From contig CM050453.2 in the NCBI GenBank assembly GCA_027563935.2, positions 61,798,018-61,862,017 of the forward strand: a DNA stretch of 64,000 bases, given 5' to 3'. Source of the stretch: Costus lasius (taxonomy: Eukaryota > Streptophyta > Magnoliopsida > Zingiberales > Costaceae). Under the pieces are notes generated by a model that saw only the letters and a list, made by a program, of their open reading frames with translations, searched no databases and was not told the DNA's origin. A program made the position numbers and the translations under genes. Position 1 is the stretch's first letter. Each line of letters begins with the position of its first letter. This document shows positions 52,841-64,000 of the stretch, piece after piece.

Positions 52841-55800
52841 CTAAAGCTCAACATTCATATCATCGAAGAGATAAGCATAGAATTTCCTCATATCAGCTTC
52901 AGTCTCCCATGTCGCCTCCTCAATCGACTGATTTCCCCAGATAACCTTTACCAATGGTATAGACTTATTCCTCAAAACTTTATCCTTTCTATCCACAATC
53001 CGGAGAGGTCTTTCCTCAAAAGTCAAATCACTCTGAATCTGAAGAGGTTCTAGCTCTAACACATGAGATGGATTAGGATGATATTTCCTCAAAGCAGAGA
53101 CATGGAATACATTATGCACATGATCCAAAGCAGGAGGTAAAGCTAACCGGTAAGCCACTGGACCAACTCTCTCAATAATATCAAAAGGGCCTACAAATCT
53201 AGGGCTCAACGTGCCCTTTTTGCCAAACCTCATTACACCCTTAGTAGGTGACACCTTCAAGAACACATGATCCCCTACCATAAACTCCAAGGGACGACGA
53301 CGGTCATCAGCATAACTCTTCTGTCTGTCCCGAGCAATCTTCAGTTTATCCCGGATCTCTCTGACCTTATCAGTAGTCTCCTGTACTGCATCAGATCTCA
53401 AAATTATTCTGTCACCAGTTTCCTCCCAACACAAGGGAGTCCTACACCTTCTCCCATACAAAGCCTCATAAGGAGCCATCTGAATACTTGAGTGGAAACT
53501 ATTATTATAAGTGAACTCTATCAAAGATAGATCCCGGTTCCACTCAGAACTCCAATCAACCACATAAGCTCTCAACAAATCTTCTAGAGTCTATATAGTA
53601 CGCTCCGTCTGTCCATCAGACTGAGGATGGTATGCTGTACTAAAACTCAACTTAGTACCCAAACCCTCCTGTAAACTCTTCCAAAACCTGGACAAAAACC
53701 GAGAGTCCCTATCAGACACAATATCAACAGGAACTCCATGCAGTCTGACTATCTCATCAATATATAATCTAGCCAGTCTCTCTAGAGAATAAGTCATCTT
53801 AATCGGAAGAAAATGGGCTGACTTAGTGAGTCTATCAACAATCCCCCAAATAGCATCATGACCCAATCTGGTTCTGGGCAAACCACATACAAAATCCATA
53901 CTGAATGCATTCCCACTTCCACTCAGGAATAGGAAGAGGCTGCAACAAACCACCAGGCTTCGGATGTTCAGCTTTTACAGTCTGATAGGTTAAACACCTA
54001 GAGACAAAATCAGATACTTCTTTCTTCATACCCGGCCACCAAAAACTTTTCTTGAGGTCCTGATACATCTTAGTCACACCAGGATGTAGAGAATATTTGG
54101 AGTTATGGCTGTCCTCCAATATTTCTTTCCTCAAGCTCGGTTCCTCAGGGACACATACCCTTCCACGAAACCGAAGAATACCATCATCAGACAGGCTAAA
54201 ATCCTGAACTGCGCCATCAACCAGACTATCCCTGATCTGAACTAATCTCAGATCCACAGACTGCTGATCTCTGATCTTCTGCAACAAAGCAGACTGTACT
54301 CTGAGAAAAGCCACATAACCAGTCTGAACTCTAGGAGAAATGCTGATCCTGAGATCTCTGAACTCCTGCAGTAACTGCCACTCACTGACCCGTAGTGCAG
54401 CTACTGAAGTAACTGGATGTCTGCTCAGTGCATCCGCTACTACATTGGCCTTTCCAGCCTGATACTGAATAGAGAAATCATAATCTTTGATCAACTCCAT
54501 CCATCTCCTCTGTCTCATGTTCAACTCCTTCTGAGTGAAGATATACTTGAGACTCTGGTGATCAGTGAATAGATCAAATTCCTGACCCAACAAATAATGA
54601 CGCCATATCTTCAAAGCAAAGACTACGGCTGCCAACTCTAAATCATGAGTAGGGTAGTTCAATTCATACTCCTTCAGTTGTCTGGAAGCATAGGCTACCA
54701 CAGAACCCTTCTGCATCAAGACACAGCCCAACCCTTTGCCTGAAGCATCTGTATAGACAGTAAACCTTTCCCCATCACTAGGAATAATGAGGATCGGTGT
54801 ACTAGTCAACCTTCTCTTCAGCTCTTGAAAGCTATCTTCACACTTGTCATCCCAAATAAACTTGGCTTCCTTTCTGGTCAATTTAGTTAAAGGACCCGCC
54901 AGCTTGGAGAATCCCTCAACAAATCTCCGGTAATAACCTGCCAAACCCAGAAAACTCCTGATCTCAGTAGCACTAGTCGGTCTTCCCCAATCAAGGATAG
55001 CTTGCACTTTAACTGGATCCACAGACACCCCCTGACCAGAAATCACATGTCCCAGAAAACTGATCTTCTCTAGCCAGAACTCACACTTACTAGCCTTGGC
55101 ATATAACCGGTTCTTCCTCAGAACCTCCAGTACTCTGCGTAAGTCACTGATATGATCTGAAGTAGTCCGAGAGTACACCAATATGTCATCTATGAAGACC
55201 ACCACACAAGAGTCAAGCAGCTCATGGAATACCCTGTTCATCAAATCCATGAAGACAGCAGGTGCATTCGTCAGTCCAAAAGGCATAACTAAAAATTCGA
55301 AATGCCCATACCTGGTCCTGAAAGCAGTCTTAAATATATCCTCATCCTTGACTCTGAGCTGATAATACCCTGATCTCAGATCAATCTTAGAGAACACTGT
55401 AGCTCCCTGTAATTGATCAAATAGATCATCAATTCTGGGAAGAGGATACTTATTCTTGATAGTCACTTGGTTCAACTGCCTGTAGTCTATACACATCCTC
55501 AGGGTTCCATCTTTCTTCTTCACAAATAGCACTGGCGCTCCCCAAGGTGAAGCACTAGGCCGAATGTACCCTTTCTCCAGCAATTCCTCCAGTTGTTTCT
55601 TAAGCTCGGCCAACTCTGAAGTAGCCATTCGGTAAGGAGCTCTGGAGATAGGTGCCGTACCTGGCGCCAACTCAATGCCAAACTCCACTTCTCTAACTGG
55701 TGGCAAACCTGAAAATTCCTCAGAGAATACATCAGGAAACTCTTTCACCACTGCCATCTGAGTCAGATCAGAATTAGAATCATCCTGCACCTTGACATGT

Positions 55801-56957
55801 GCAAGATAACCCTTGCACCCACTAGCAAGTAACTTCCTGGCCTGCAGGAAAGATATCACATGTGGTCCTTGGTCTGACACTAGACCTCTCACAAAAATCC
55901 GATTCCCATCAAGCATATTCAAAGTGATCACTTTCTCAAAGCAATCCACAGAGGCATGATGTGAAGACAACCAATCCATTCCTAGGATGACATCATAATC
56001 TTGCATGTCTAAAAGGATTAGATCTACCAAAAACTCATAACCCTCTACATGTACTACACAGTCAGCACAAACAGTGTCTGTAGACAATGACTTTCCCAAA
56101 GGAGTACTAACAGACACAGCATAATCTAGCATCTTAGGTACAACAGGTAAACATGCAGCAAACTTAACAGAGACAAAAGACAAGTTTGCACCAGGATCAA
56201 ATAGAATGCGAGCTAACTGATCAAATACAAATAATGTACCTTCCACAACGGATCGGGAAGCTCGTGTATCCTTCTCAGGCACAGCATAAACTCTAGTCTG
56301 GACTGTAGGCTTATCTGCGCCTCTAGGCTGCATCTCAGGCTCCTTGCAGTCCCTGGCCATGTGCCCAGGTTTCTTACATTTGAAGCACACGCCATTCTTC
56401 CTATGACAATCTTTCATTAGATGTCCCCTGAGCCCACAATAACTACAAGTCCGGTCCTCTGTGATACTGTTTCTCACATCCCTGGCATCCCTGAACTGCT
56501 GCGGTGCATCCCTGGACTGCTGCGGTGCCTTATAAGAGTAAGGCTTATACCTGCTCTTCTTGGTGTCCTTATGTTTAGGGTACTTCTTACCCTTGCCGCC
56601 ACTGCCATACTGAGGAGCCGCCGCCTCAGCTGCAGGAACCACTGTCACGGCAACATGAGAACTCCTCTCAGCTATGTATCTCTCAATGGTGCGTGCTCGC
56701 CCAACAGTCTCATGTCTTTCTTCGGCAAGTCTCACCACGCCCTTCCACCACTCATCTGCGTCCGCACGCATCATATAGGTGGTCAGACATAACTTATCCT
56801 CATCTGAGCAGCGCATGACTTGGAAAATCTTTTCCAAGCACAACTGCCAGTTCTCAGCAGTACTGGATTCTGAGCCCCCATAAAAAGAACTAGGACCCAG
56901 TTTCTGGAATTCACTCACAAGTGAAGCATAGCGCCTGTGAGCGCCCTCCACACACAT
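52841..56957 (-). pseudogene. gag-pol: E7 gag-pol polyprotein, broken
   Basis: Minus strand. From ATG 56957 a frame of 1033 codons holds a Gag start (about residues 15-71), two CCHC knuckles (171-184, 191-204), protease ([10 protein letters not shown] near 254, with Pro where Ser or Thr is usual), reverse transcriptase (FIDD near 590), RNase H ([10 protein letters not shown]) and the integrase zinc region. Most of the Gag core after the WW pair is missing. Near 53900 the frame shifts, and integrase continues in the next frame ([22 protein letters not shown]) to TAG at 53591-53593, where related elements have Gln. The last 245 codons (53578-52841) hold the integrase C-terminus and a chromodomain-like tail (IEEATWETE). 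The integrase zinc region reads CLTYQ where Cys is expected. The product would not be functional. The true start may be lost; only about 90 bp separate the primer site from this ATG. Confidence 0.93.
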
Positions 56958-57048
56958 ACCATAGTCAGGAAAACAAACATAAACCTATCAGGTGTCTAGC
57001 AATACACAAACATGTTTTCCCCCCGAACTAAGTTTTAGCTAGCCAACT

Positions 57049-57060
57049 GCTCTGATACCA
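57049..57060 (-). other. E7 primer-binding site
   Basis: On the minus strand TGGTATCAGAGC lies 3 bp after the 5' LTR end, complementary to tRNA-iMet. Confidence 0.95.
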
Positions 57061-57959
57061 TTCTGTAACATCCCACATACTTAACCCCAAGCAAATAACA
57101 CAATCGCAAAAGTAATAGGATGTTTCATATAAGATCGATCAAATGCTAGGTAAAACCGAGTTCAAGAAAAACACGATCTGAAAATTTTCAAATCTCCAAA
57201 CACATAAAATCTTCGAATCACAAATCTCATAAATCACATAAAGGTACCTGCCACCACGCAATACGTGCACTAGACATATGCACGTTACAGTTATCTCAAA
57301 ACCGATTGCAAAAATACACATCAACTTCAATTTCAAAACAAATCCACAAAATCGATTATATAAACCAATACCAAACACCGAAACCAGGCCAAAGCCCGCG
57401 GTGACACAAAAATCAGACTCGTAAAACGCCACAATCTGGCATCACAAGTTCACGTAGTTCACATCATTCATATCACATGGTTCACATAATGCATATAATT
57501 CACAGGGTTTAGCCACAACCGGCATCATAAGTTCATTAAGCATAAATCACAGCATCCATGTAATGCTAACTGCGCCCCTGCTCTACACCTGAAAATAGTG
57601 AGGGGTGAGCTACACAGCCCAGTGAGTGGATAGTCTAATTGACCATCCATAACATACACTCAAAAACATAGGCAAATTGTTTTAAAAATCTTTAACAGGA
57701 TATTATGTCAAGATATAACAACATAAAGAAACAGAAGTCATATAGATATCCAGATGTACACACCAACATATAACAACTTAGGTTCTAGAGTTATACTATA
57801 AACCAACCGAACACATATATTCTAAACCAACTAAACATACCAACACACTTATAACCTAGTTGTCCAGCATATTCACAAAGTGACCAATATGGTCTAACCC
57901 GGCTTGGCCAAAGCACTGGGAGCTGCAAAATCTCGTGCAACACATAAACATGGACAGTG

Positions 57960-58246
57960 AATAGAATCAGGAGGTGGCCCCCGTCAGGTCACGACGTGGC
58001 ACGCTGGTCTATCACGCCATAACATAAAACGAGAATAGAATCAGGAGGTGGCCCCCGTCAGGTCACGACGTGGCACGCTGGTCTATCACGCCATAACATA
58101 AAACGAGAATGATGACATCAAGAGGTGGCCCCTGTCTGACCAAGACATGGCACTTTGGGTCTTATATCATTCCCAACACATAAAAGAGTAATGACATCAA
58201 GAGGTGGCCCCTGTCTGACCAAGACATGGCACTTTGGGTCAAAACC
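57960..58246. repeat. tandem array in the E7 5' LTR
   Basis: Second copy of the four-unit array described at 50744-51030. Confidence 0.9.
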
Positions 58247-59828
58247 CGTTCTCCCAAAAGGTTACTACTGGACAACAGACATATCTTATTTCATATTTCA
58301 CAAAGGTGGACATATTTCACAAAGGTGGACTCCTAAGTGTAAACTAGACTCTAGGATAGTCATCACACAAATCATATCGGGCAGGCTGAACATCAACCCC
58401 CATCACAATAATCATAATAGGCAGGCTGATCATCAACCTCCTCACATATCACAATACAGGGCTGAAATTCAAACCCTTAACATAACACATAAGGACTATC
58501 CTATGAGTACACAGCTACACTTAGCCTTAGTCCTAACCAACACATGATCACAACAGATAATATTCGAAAATCCCATATCAACATAATTTTCGAAATTCAC
58601 ATAACCACATAATATTCACATATTCAAAGATCACTTTACATTCCAAAAATCACAAATCACATAATATTTAAAAATCACATAACATAGTGTAATCCTTAAG
58701 TTTCAGGCTGGTCAGTTCAGTGTAACCTTGCTATGTTATCACCCAAGGTATCAATCAATATTTCATGTCATTACTTTCTGCATACACCATTCAATTAAAA
58801 ATACATAATAATACAGAAAATTCACTAAATTTCGTTCACAATTAACATAAATGCAGAATATCACGTATTCATAGTTTTCTACTAGTTCTGATAACAAAAG
58901 ACAGAAATACCCCTAGTTCAAAGTTTAAGTCATACAAGAAAAGTTATCCAAAAATTTCGTAAAAATATTCATTACGTCCCTCATGATCCCTAGATTCGTA
59001 ATTTCAAGTTTTCCCCAATTTTAACTAGGAAATTTACCGAATTACCCCTAGGTCAATTTCAGTCAACAGAAACTTTTATTTCTAAAAATTCCCAAAAAAA
59101 ATACAGTAGAATCCTCATATACCTAATTTCATGAATATCAAGTTTTCCCCAATTTTTACCCATGCATTTGGGCGTAATTTCGAGAAGAAGGGTCGAAATT
59201 CTCATTCAAACCCTAAATTTCATGCAATTGAAAAACTAAAGCTACATACATGCTTAAACAAGGTCTAATTGATGATTAGAAGCCTTAAAAATGAAAAGCC
59301 CTAATTGTCATGCAACCTAGGGTTTCGAATTTTAGGGAAAAGCAAAGAAAAACGTATACAACTTGCAATCAAGGTTCATGTCATGTTTCTAGGCATCAAA
59401 CTTCTCTAAAACAAACAATACATCCAAAATTCATGAACTAGGTGAAGGAGAAAATCCACTCACTTAGTTTCGGTTCTTCCCAAACCTCACCCTTTGCGCC
59501 TTCCCTCACACCACCACGTCGCCGGAAACGTTCAAGGACTCGCCGGAAGTCGCCCCAACACCACTCGCCGCCGGCCACCAAAGGAGGAGAAGAAGAAGAG
59601 AGAGCAAGCCGCCACCTTCCCCAAGAACCGTGAGCAAAGAGCAAAGAGGAAAAACGTGAGCAAGAGAAAAACGAGGGTGAACACGATTTCCCCCAAATTT
59701 TCGTTTTTTCCAAGCCTCTAACGAATCCAAACCCAATAGCAACCTTAAGTGGAAGATCCAATAACCCTTTTAGCATAAGTTATTTTTCCACCTCACCTTT
59801 AACAAGAGCTCTTACCCTTTTCTAATAG

Positions 59829-59906
59829 AAAGACACCACTAGCCTAGTGGTGTGCAGCACACACTCTACGCCTTAAGTCGTGGGTTCGAATCCTCTCCGC
59901 GACACA
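59829..59906 (+). repeat. tRNA-derived (SINE-like) segment in the E7 5' LTR
   Basis: Second copy of the segment at 52613-52690, with A-box-like 59840-59851 and B-box-like 59882-59893. Confidence 0.6.
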
Positions 59907-60032
59907 TTTTTACATAGCAGGAAAAAATGCACAAATCGATACATTATCTCAAAGAAAACGTCCACATAAAAATCAGATAATCAAAGCTTTATTTTTCTTA
60001 CCTGCTAATAAATTTCTGGATCTTACAGATAT

Positions 60033-61423
60033 ACTGGACTGAGCCACTGTGAGGCTATGACTTGGTGTCATGAGTTATCCTCACAAGTGACAGGAGATAC
60101 ATTGATCCCTTGACTTGAGGTCATTGACTCTTCTATATGGTTAGGGACATGCTTTCATACAACCTAAGACCTCACCATAGTTGGGAGGTCATAACGGTTG
60201 TCATTGAGTATGTTACGATCCATATGAGAAGTTCAATGGACAAACAGAGGATTTACCCCTTCCTGAGGGAAGCTTGATATCCATGGGGCCCCCCTATAGT
60301 TCTATGACTGAAAGTGCATGGCCATACCCAAGTGAAAGCTTGACTTAGTCATGACCATGAGATTGGGTGAAAAGAAGTGGTGACACACTTGTCCAATCGG
60401 ATATTAGTTTGGCAAAGAGACTGTAATGCATTAGTTCCTTGTTGCGATGATGGGGATGTCTATGTCGATATCCATTCCGATGACTTTGGTAGAAACGATT
60501 CACTGCTAGGTACCACTCACTGCTTGTGATGACCTTTGCTCTTCACTGCCGACGTTAGAGGAACCTATAGGGTAACACACCTTGATACTTGAGTTCTGGT
60601 ATTGATTGGGAAGCCTTATGATTGGGTTATTGGATAACTCAGATCTATTTAGGAGATTTCATTAGCGCCAATGGGCCTGATGAGACGGAAGAGAATTATT
60701 AGAGCCAAACTTTAATTTTGGCAGGTTGACCCAAAATTGACCATGGTTGGTCACATTTGAGTTAGGGTTGCATTGGATTGGATCCAATGGCTTAGTCAAC
60801 CTTTATAATGAAGTTGGGCTGGCTCATTATCCATTGAGGCCCAATAATAAGTTGTCATGAAGAGATAAGAGGCCACCTAGTGCTTAAGGGCATAATGGGG
60901 TAAAGGTGGCGCCTAGTGCTTCGTCAGGAAGCTTTTGGTGCCTCTCTCTTCATCCTTGGAAGGAAAACTTGCCTCTATGAGATGGGTTGGGGCGCATATG
61001 GCTTCATTGGTTTGTATGACAAGTGTGAAGTGCATATGGATGATTGGGAAGAGTTTATGGTAAAGTCTTGGAGACTTACCTTAACCTAAACCCTTATTGA
61101 CCTCCCCACTTACCCTAGTTGCATATCCCTTTGTGTAATTCGCCTATATGACTTATCTAGCCACCCCTTGCGCTAATATATCATATCATGTGCAAGAGCA
61201 TCTAAGAACTTGGCGTGAGCAACTAAAGGGGCGAGAGCAAGGATCAAGCGGCAAAAATCTTGTCCACCACAAAGCCGCAAGCTTCATCCTCTTCTTCTCT
61301 TGGCGCATCTCTTCCTCTTGCTTGGCGCAAGTGAAATGGAGGTCTCCCTAAGGCTTGGATCTTCTTCCCAAGGCTAGCACTGAGCATGGAAGAAGAGTGA
61401 TCGAGTATCCGTTGTATGTGAGA
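60033..61423 (+). mobile_element. family-B copia LTR, plus strand, right piece
   Basis: Continues the LTR from 49847. It shows the general layout of the copia LTRs here, such as CATGGCCATACCCA, a TTGTCCAAT block and a CTAGGTACC...CACTC block. No coding frame is supportable. It ends at 61423, where another LTR begins; no CA end or primer site is visible, so the 3' end seems cut. Confidence 0.7.
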
Positions 61424-62561
61424 TGTTAGTGTTTATGCCCTGCAGACCAATATATGAACATGGTCTAGAATTATTTGAATGTACTTTGATAAAATTGATA
61501 TAATCAATAAAGGCATGGTCGTTATTATGCAGATTGCTTTACCTGCGTTGATGTATTGAATTGCATAAATAATGTCCCATGAGTTTGGTTGGATCCATTC
61601 TCATAGTAATACCCAGTCAAGGTGCCTTAGCCGATAAGGGACAACTTTGGTGAATGTGAGATTGCCACATGGGCTGGTTAAGTGTGAGGCATAGTAACGC
61701 AGACATACAAGTGCTTTAGCATTAGTTGCACTGGAGTGACCCACAGCGAGGATTGACTTGTCTAGTAAACAGGTCAATCTCACATGCAAGTGGTTTGCAT
61801 TGATCCTTAGACTTGAGGTATTTATGTCTAGATATGATGATGGATGTGTTTTGATACAGTCTTACATCTCTCTGTAAAAGGGTGATCAAAACGTCTATCA
61901 TTGGATATATCATAAGTCATATAGAGATATGGATGACCAATAGAAGGATTTGCCCCTTCCTTGATTGGAAGCATGATATCCACTTTGGGACGCCTCACCT
62001 CATTGGTGCATGACAGGAATGTATGGCCATACTGTTTGAGTCATGACCAATAGATTGGATTAATAAATATGAGACTAATATAATGGCGGGATATCAGTTC
62101 AGGCAAAGGGATCTATAATGCATGGGAATCCTCGTTGCTTGTTAGGGAATTGTTGGCAAATGACTTTAGTCCTATGACCTGGGTAGTAGTAATGTGTTGC
62201 TAGATACCTCTCACTACTTATGATGTTTAATCATCATTGCCATCGTCATATGGATCCTACGGGGTCATACACAATAGACTCTTGACGCTGTATTTTTATC
62301 TGGATATCTTGGAATGCATTTGAGTTCAATTAGATTCTGAGTCCAAGACAGATTCATGGTCGAATTTGAGTCCAATTGGGATTCATGGGTTTACCTATAA
62401 ATCCGAATCAAATTTGTAGTCTATATTTGGGTTGAATTTGGACTTAGGATTATAAACCATGTTGGAATCCTAATCTAACAAGGATTCAAATCCTAATCCA
62501 ATCAGGAGTTGGAATCCTAATGCAATTATGAGTTGGAATGCTAATCCAACTAGGATTCAAA
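61424..62561 (+). mobile_element. family-C copia LTR (right end uncertain)
   Basis: Starts TGTTAGTGTTTATGCCC, preceded by TGAGA. It keeps the same block order as the other copia LTRs here (AATAAAGGCATGGTCGTTAT, ATGGCCATAC, GCTAGATACC). At 62209-62245 a different stem-loop (ATGAT/ATCAT) sits where the main family has its GNRA-type hairpin. The 3' end was not found; a decayed tandem repeat occupies 62461-62561. It may belong to the same element as the copia remnant at 62994. Confidence 0.6.
62461..62561. repeat. degenerate tandem repeat, about 23-24 bp period
   Basis: Four units follow the pattern (GTTGGAAT or ATTCAAAT) then CCTAATCCAA and a short purine-rich end, followed by a partial fifth. 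Units alternate between the GGAAT and TCAAAT forms. Confidence 0.75.
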
Positions 62562-62993
62562 TGTTGGGAAACCCAGGGGATATTTTATAATTTTTCGCAG
62601 AGATTACATTCAAATGTTAAGAACTTTGTCCAAAATTCTAGAACAAGAGAATAAAGTGCATCTTCTTGCGAGACATCCATCCCAGCCTAGTATTTATTTT
62701 ACAAGATGGTGGGAGTGGAATGTCTATCTTGAACATTGTGAAGATAATAAATAGTACACTACTCTTGTCTTATAGTGCATGACCTCTGAGGTCAAGGTTG
62801 AGTGTGATGAGATGGAGATTTATGATATCATCATACATCTCCGAGGTTTCTTCACACCATACTCTCTAAACAGTGATCAAAAGAGTTCTGTTGGATCTTC
62901 AGGATGTTTGCCTAAATCCAGGAATGACCATGGTTTTGCTTCTTCGAAGCTAAAACTTTGGAAGACTGGAATGCATGAAAATTTCAAGATGGA
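62562..62993 (+). other. unassigned stretch
   Basis: No domain is recognised. An open frame at 62779-62997 (+) may be decayed copia Gag because it directly precedes protease-like sequence in the same orientation, but the residues give no clear match. Confidence 0.3.
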
Positions 62994-63340
62994 TTGAGGC
63001 CCAAGAAGAGCATGGCACAAAAGAAGGGATGTAATCCATGGGTACTTGGTACTGAGGTCTTTATGTCTACTTTTTATTCATGGGTACTTGGTACCGCATG
63101 TGGGGCTCACATATGTTTTCATATGCAGGGGCTCAGAAGAAGTAGGACTATGAGGCTTGGTGGGATCGACTTTCAGGTCTGGAACGGAGCATTGGATGCT
63201 ACTGTTAATATCATCTCACTGCCTTCAAGACTTTAACTAGAACTTGGCTATTATGTACCAGCTATTACATTAGAACATTATGTTCATTCATTATAATGGA
63301 TTTCAGTTTGAAATAATAAATGGTATTTCTTTAAGTTTGG
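62994..63340 (+). pseudogene. decayed copia protease/early pol fragment
   Basis: The frame reads YSWVLGTACGAHICFHMQGL and later VWNGALDATVNIISLPSRL before TAA at 63234-63236. This aligns with the SWVLDTACGVHIC and VGNGARVAAV region of the E1-E5 protease. The catalytic Asp is Gly here. Past the stop the same frame continues with LELGYYVPAIT, then a second stop, and a frameshift leads to a last recognisable piece with GFQFE just before 63340. It is an old, dead copy of a related but distinct copia element, cut by E8. Confidence 0.75.
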
Positions 63341-63342
63341 GA

Positions 63343-64000
63343 TGATGATGCCATGCATTTTTATAGTAATTTTTATTATTATTCCATGATAAATTTAGGC
63401 ATATTTGAATGTTTTTACACTCCTTTAAGGCTTATTTACTTCAAAGCTTCAGAATCTTCACTTTTCGTCTTTCTTATGGAATTTTAGGTTAAATCACCCA
63501 ATTTTGAAGTCATTTTGAAGAATCTAAAAGCATGGGGTGATTCCTTATGAGAAGACGAAGCTGCGCATAAAATTTGGGCTTTTTATGGACTTCACGGCCA
63601 AGTGAACCCCACGGGGTTCACCGGTGATCTTGCCGAAGGACGAAACCCATTGAACACTTCACCACCAGGTGAACCCCATTGGGTTCACCTGTGATTGTGT
63701 CCGAGGAAACGTGCGTAAAACTTCACAGAGTACTTCACTAATAGGTGAACCCGGCGAGGTTCACCGGTGCTTCTTTCACGACAAAACTTTACAGTACACT
63801 TCACGGGTAGGTGAACCCGGCGGGGTTCACCCGTGATGCTTTCTGGACAGCCCGACCTCTACTAGGATTTTTAGCTATTTTGAGCCCATTTGATGTCCAA
63901 ATTTGGCAAGTGAGGACTTTTTTGAAAGCTTATTCAAAGGAGAGCACAAAGAGTATAAAAGCCCCAATTTCTGTGACCTAATCATTGAGAAATCATGCGA
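63343..64000 (+). mobile_element. E8: LTR-like element, plus strand, runs off the right edge
   Basis: At 63343 the copia fragment stops and TGATGATGCC begins, much like the TGATGACACC start of E0. An AT-rich stretch and a TTTTAGGTT acceptor-like motif follow, then palindromic modules. No coding domain is visible. The matching end and TSD lie outside the window, so the insertion is inferred. Confidence 0.4.
63602..63836. repeat. four palindromic GGTGAACC/GGTTCACC modules
   Basis: Four dyads at 63602-63621, 63667-63690, 63743-63765 and 63801-63836, about 66-76 bp apart. Each pairs GTGAACCC with GGGTTCAC or a near variant. The last extends to TCACGGGT/ACCCGTGA arms. CTTCAC usually precedes each module. 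Confidence 0.85.

Larger units (their letters stand above)
49848..60027 (-). mobile_element. E7: defective Ty3/gypsy element (chromovirus, Tekay/Del-like), minus strand
   Basis: A 10,180-bp element with two 2964-bp LTRs in which no difference was noticed, a TSD, a tRNA-iMet primer-binding site and a GGAGGGAGGGA polypurine tract. The polyprotein shows zinc knuckles, protease, reverse transcriptase, RNase H, integrase and a chromodomain-like tail, in gypsy order, but is broken by a Gag deletion, a frameshift and a stop. Long LTRs and the C-terminal tail suggest the Tekay/Del lineage; this is from memory of the family, not from a tree. Confidence 0.95.
57064..60027 (-). repeat. E7 5' LTR (2964 bp)
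   Basis: Matches 49848-52811 at a constant offset of 7216 throughout, including the tandem array (57960-58246) and the tRNA-like segment. Confidence 0.95.

Noticed and set aside
53890..53953. Programmed frameshift in E7
   Set aside because: The shift lies inside integrase, not between Gag and Pol, and a nonsense codon follows, so plain decay (or an error) is more likely.
985..61423. The two family-B LTRs as the LTR pair of one element
   Set aside because: They are in opposite orientation; LTRs of one element are direct repeats.

Overview
This is nuclear DNA of a flowering plant with a large, repeat-rich genome. Almost all of it is LTR retrotransposons stacked inside one another. No host gene, rRNA, tRNA gene, CRISPR or prokaryotic feature could be supported. 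Plant origin follows from the element families: Ty1/copia elements with long LTRs and one gag-pol frame, most like the Angela/BARE lineage, and a Ty3/gypsy chromovirus-like element. The species cannot be told from the sequence.

Layout (E names are mine). 1-984: part of a minus-strand LTR-like element (E0) rich in short palindromes. 985-1131 plus 19402-19622: a minus-strand copia LTR ('family B'), split by E1. E1 (1132-19401, +, TSD ACAAG) is a complete copia element whose gag-pol is split by its sibling E2 (5566-14738, +, TSD GGCAG). 19623-19754 plus 48874-49556: an older unique stretch with a split open frame, interrupted by E3. E3 (19755-48868, -, TSD GGGGT) is a defective copia element of the same family. 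It carries three further insertions of that family, all on +: E4 (23078-32213, TSD GTAGA), E5 (34427-43597, TSD CTTAA) and the solo LTR E6 (44933-46635, TSD CTAAC). 49557-49847 plus 60033-61423: a plus-strand family-B LTR split by E7 (49848-60027, -, TSD GATAT), a defective gypsy element with two 2964-bp LTRs. 61424 to about 62561: another copia LTR ('family C'). 62994-63340: a decayed copia protease region. 63343-64000: the start of another LTR-like element (E8) with four palindromic modules.

E2, E4 and E5 each keep matching LTRs, a tRNA-iMet primer-binding site, a polypurine tract and one uninterrupted gag-pol frame of 1293-1294 codons in the order Gag, protease, integrase, reverse transcriptase, RNase H. 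They look recently active. E2 and E5 are almost the same sequence at two sites with different TSDs. By-eye LTR differences fall in the order the nesting requires: E1 about 8, E3 about 5, E4 about 2, E2 and E5 none seen.

The most notable signals beyond the element catalogue are these: a hairpin with a GNRA-type loop and one compensatory pair change in all 11 same-family LTRs; a 57-bp leader insert with a tRNA T-arm-like hairpin that also covaries; a DTA instead of DT/SG protease motif in every copy; premature TAG stops mostly at CAG codons; a 109-codon repeat-containing frame split by E3; and a gypsy element with apparently identical LTRs but a badly broken polyprotein.
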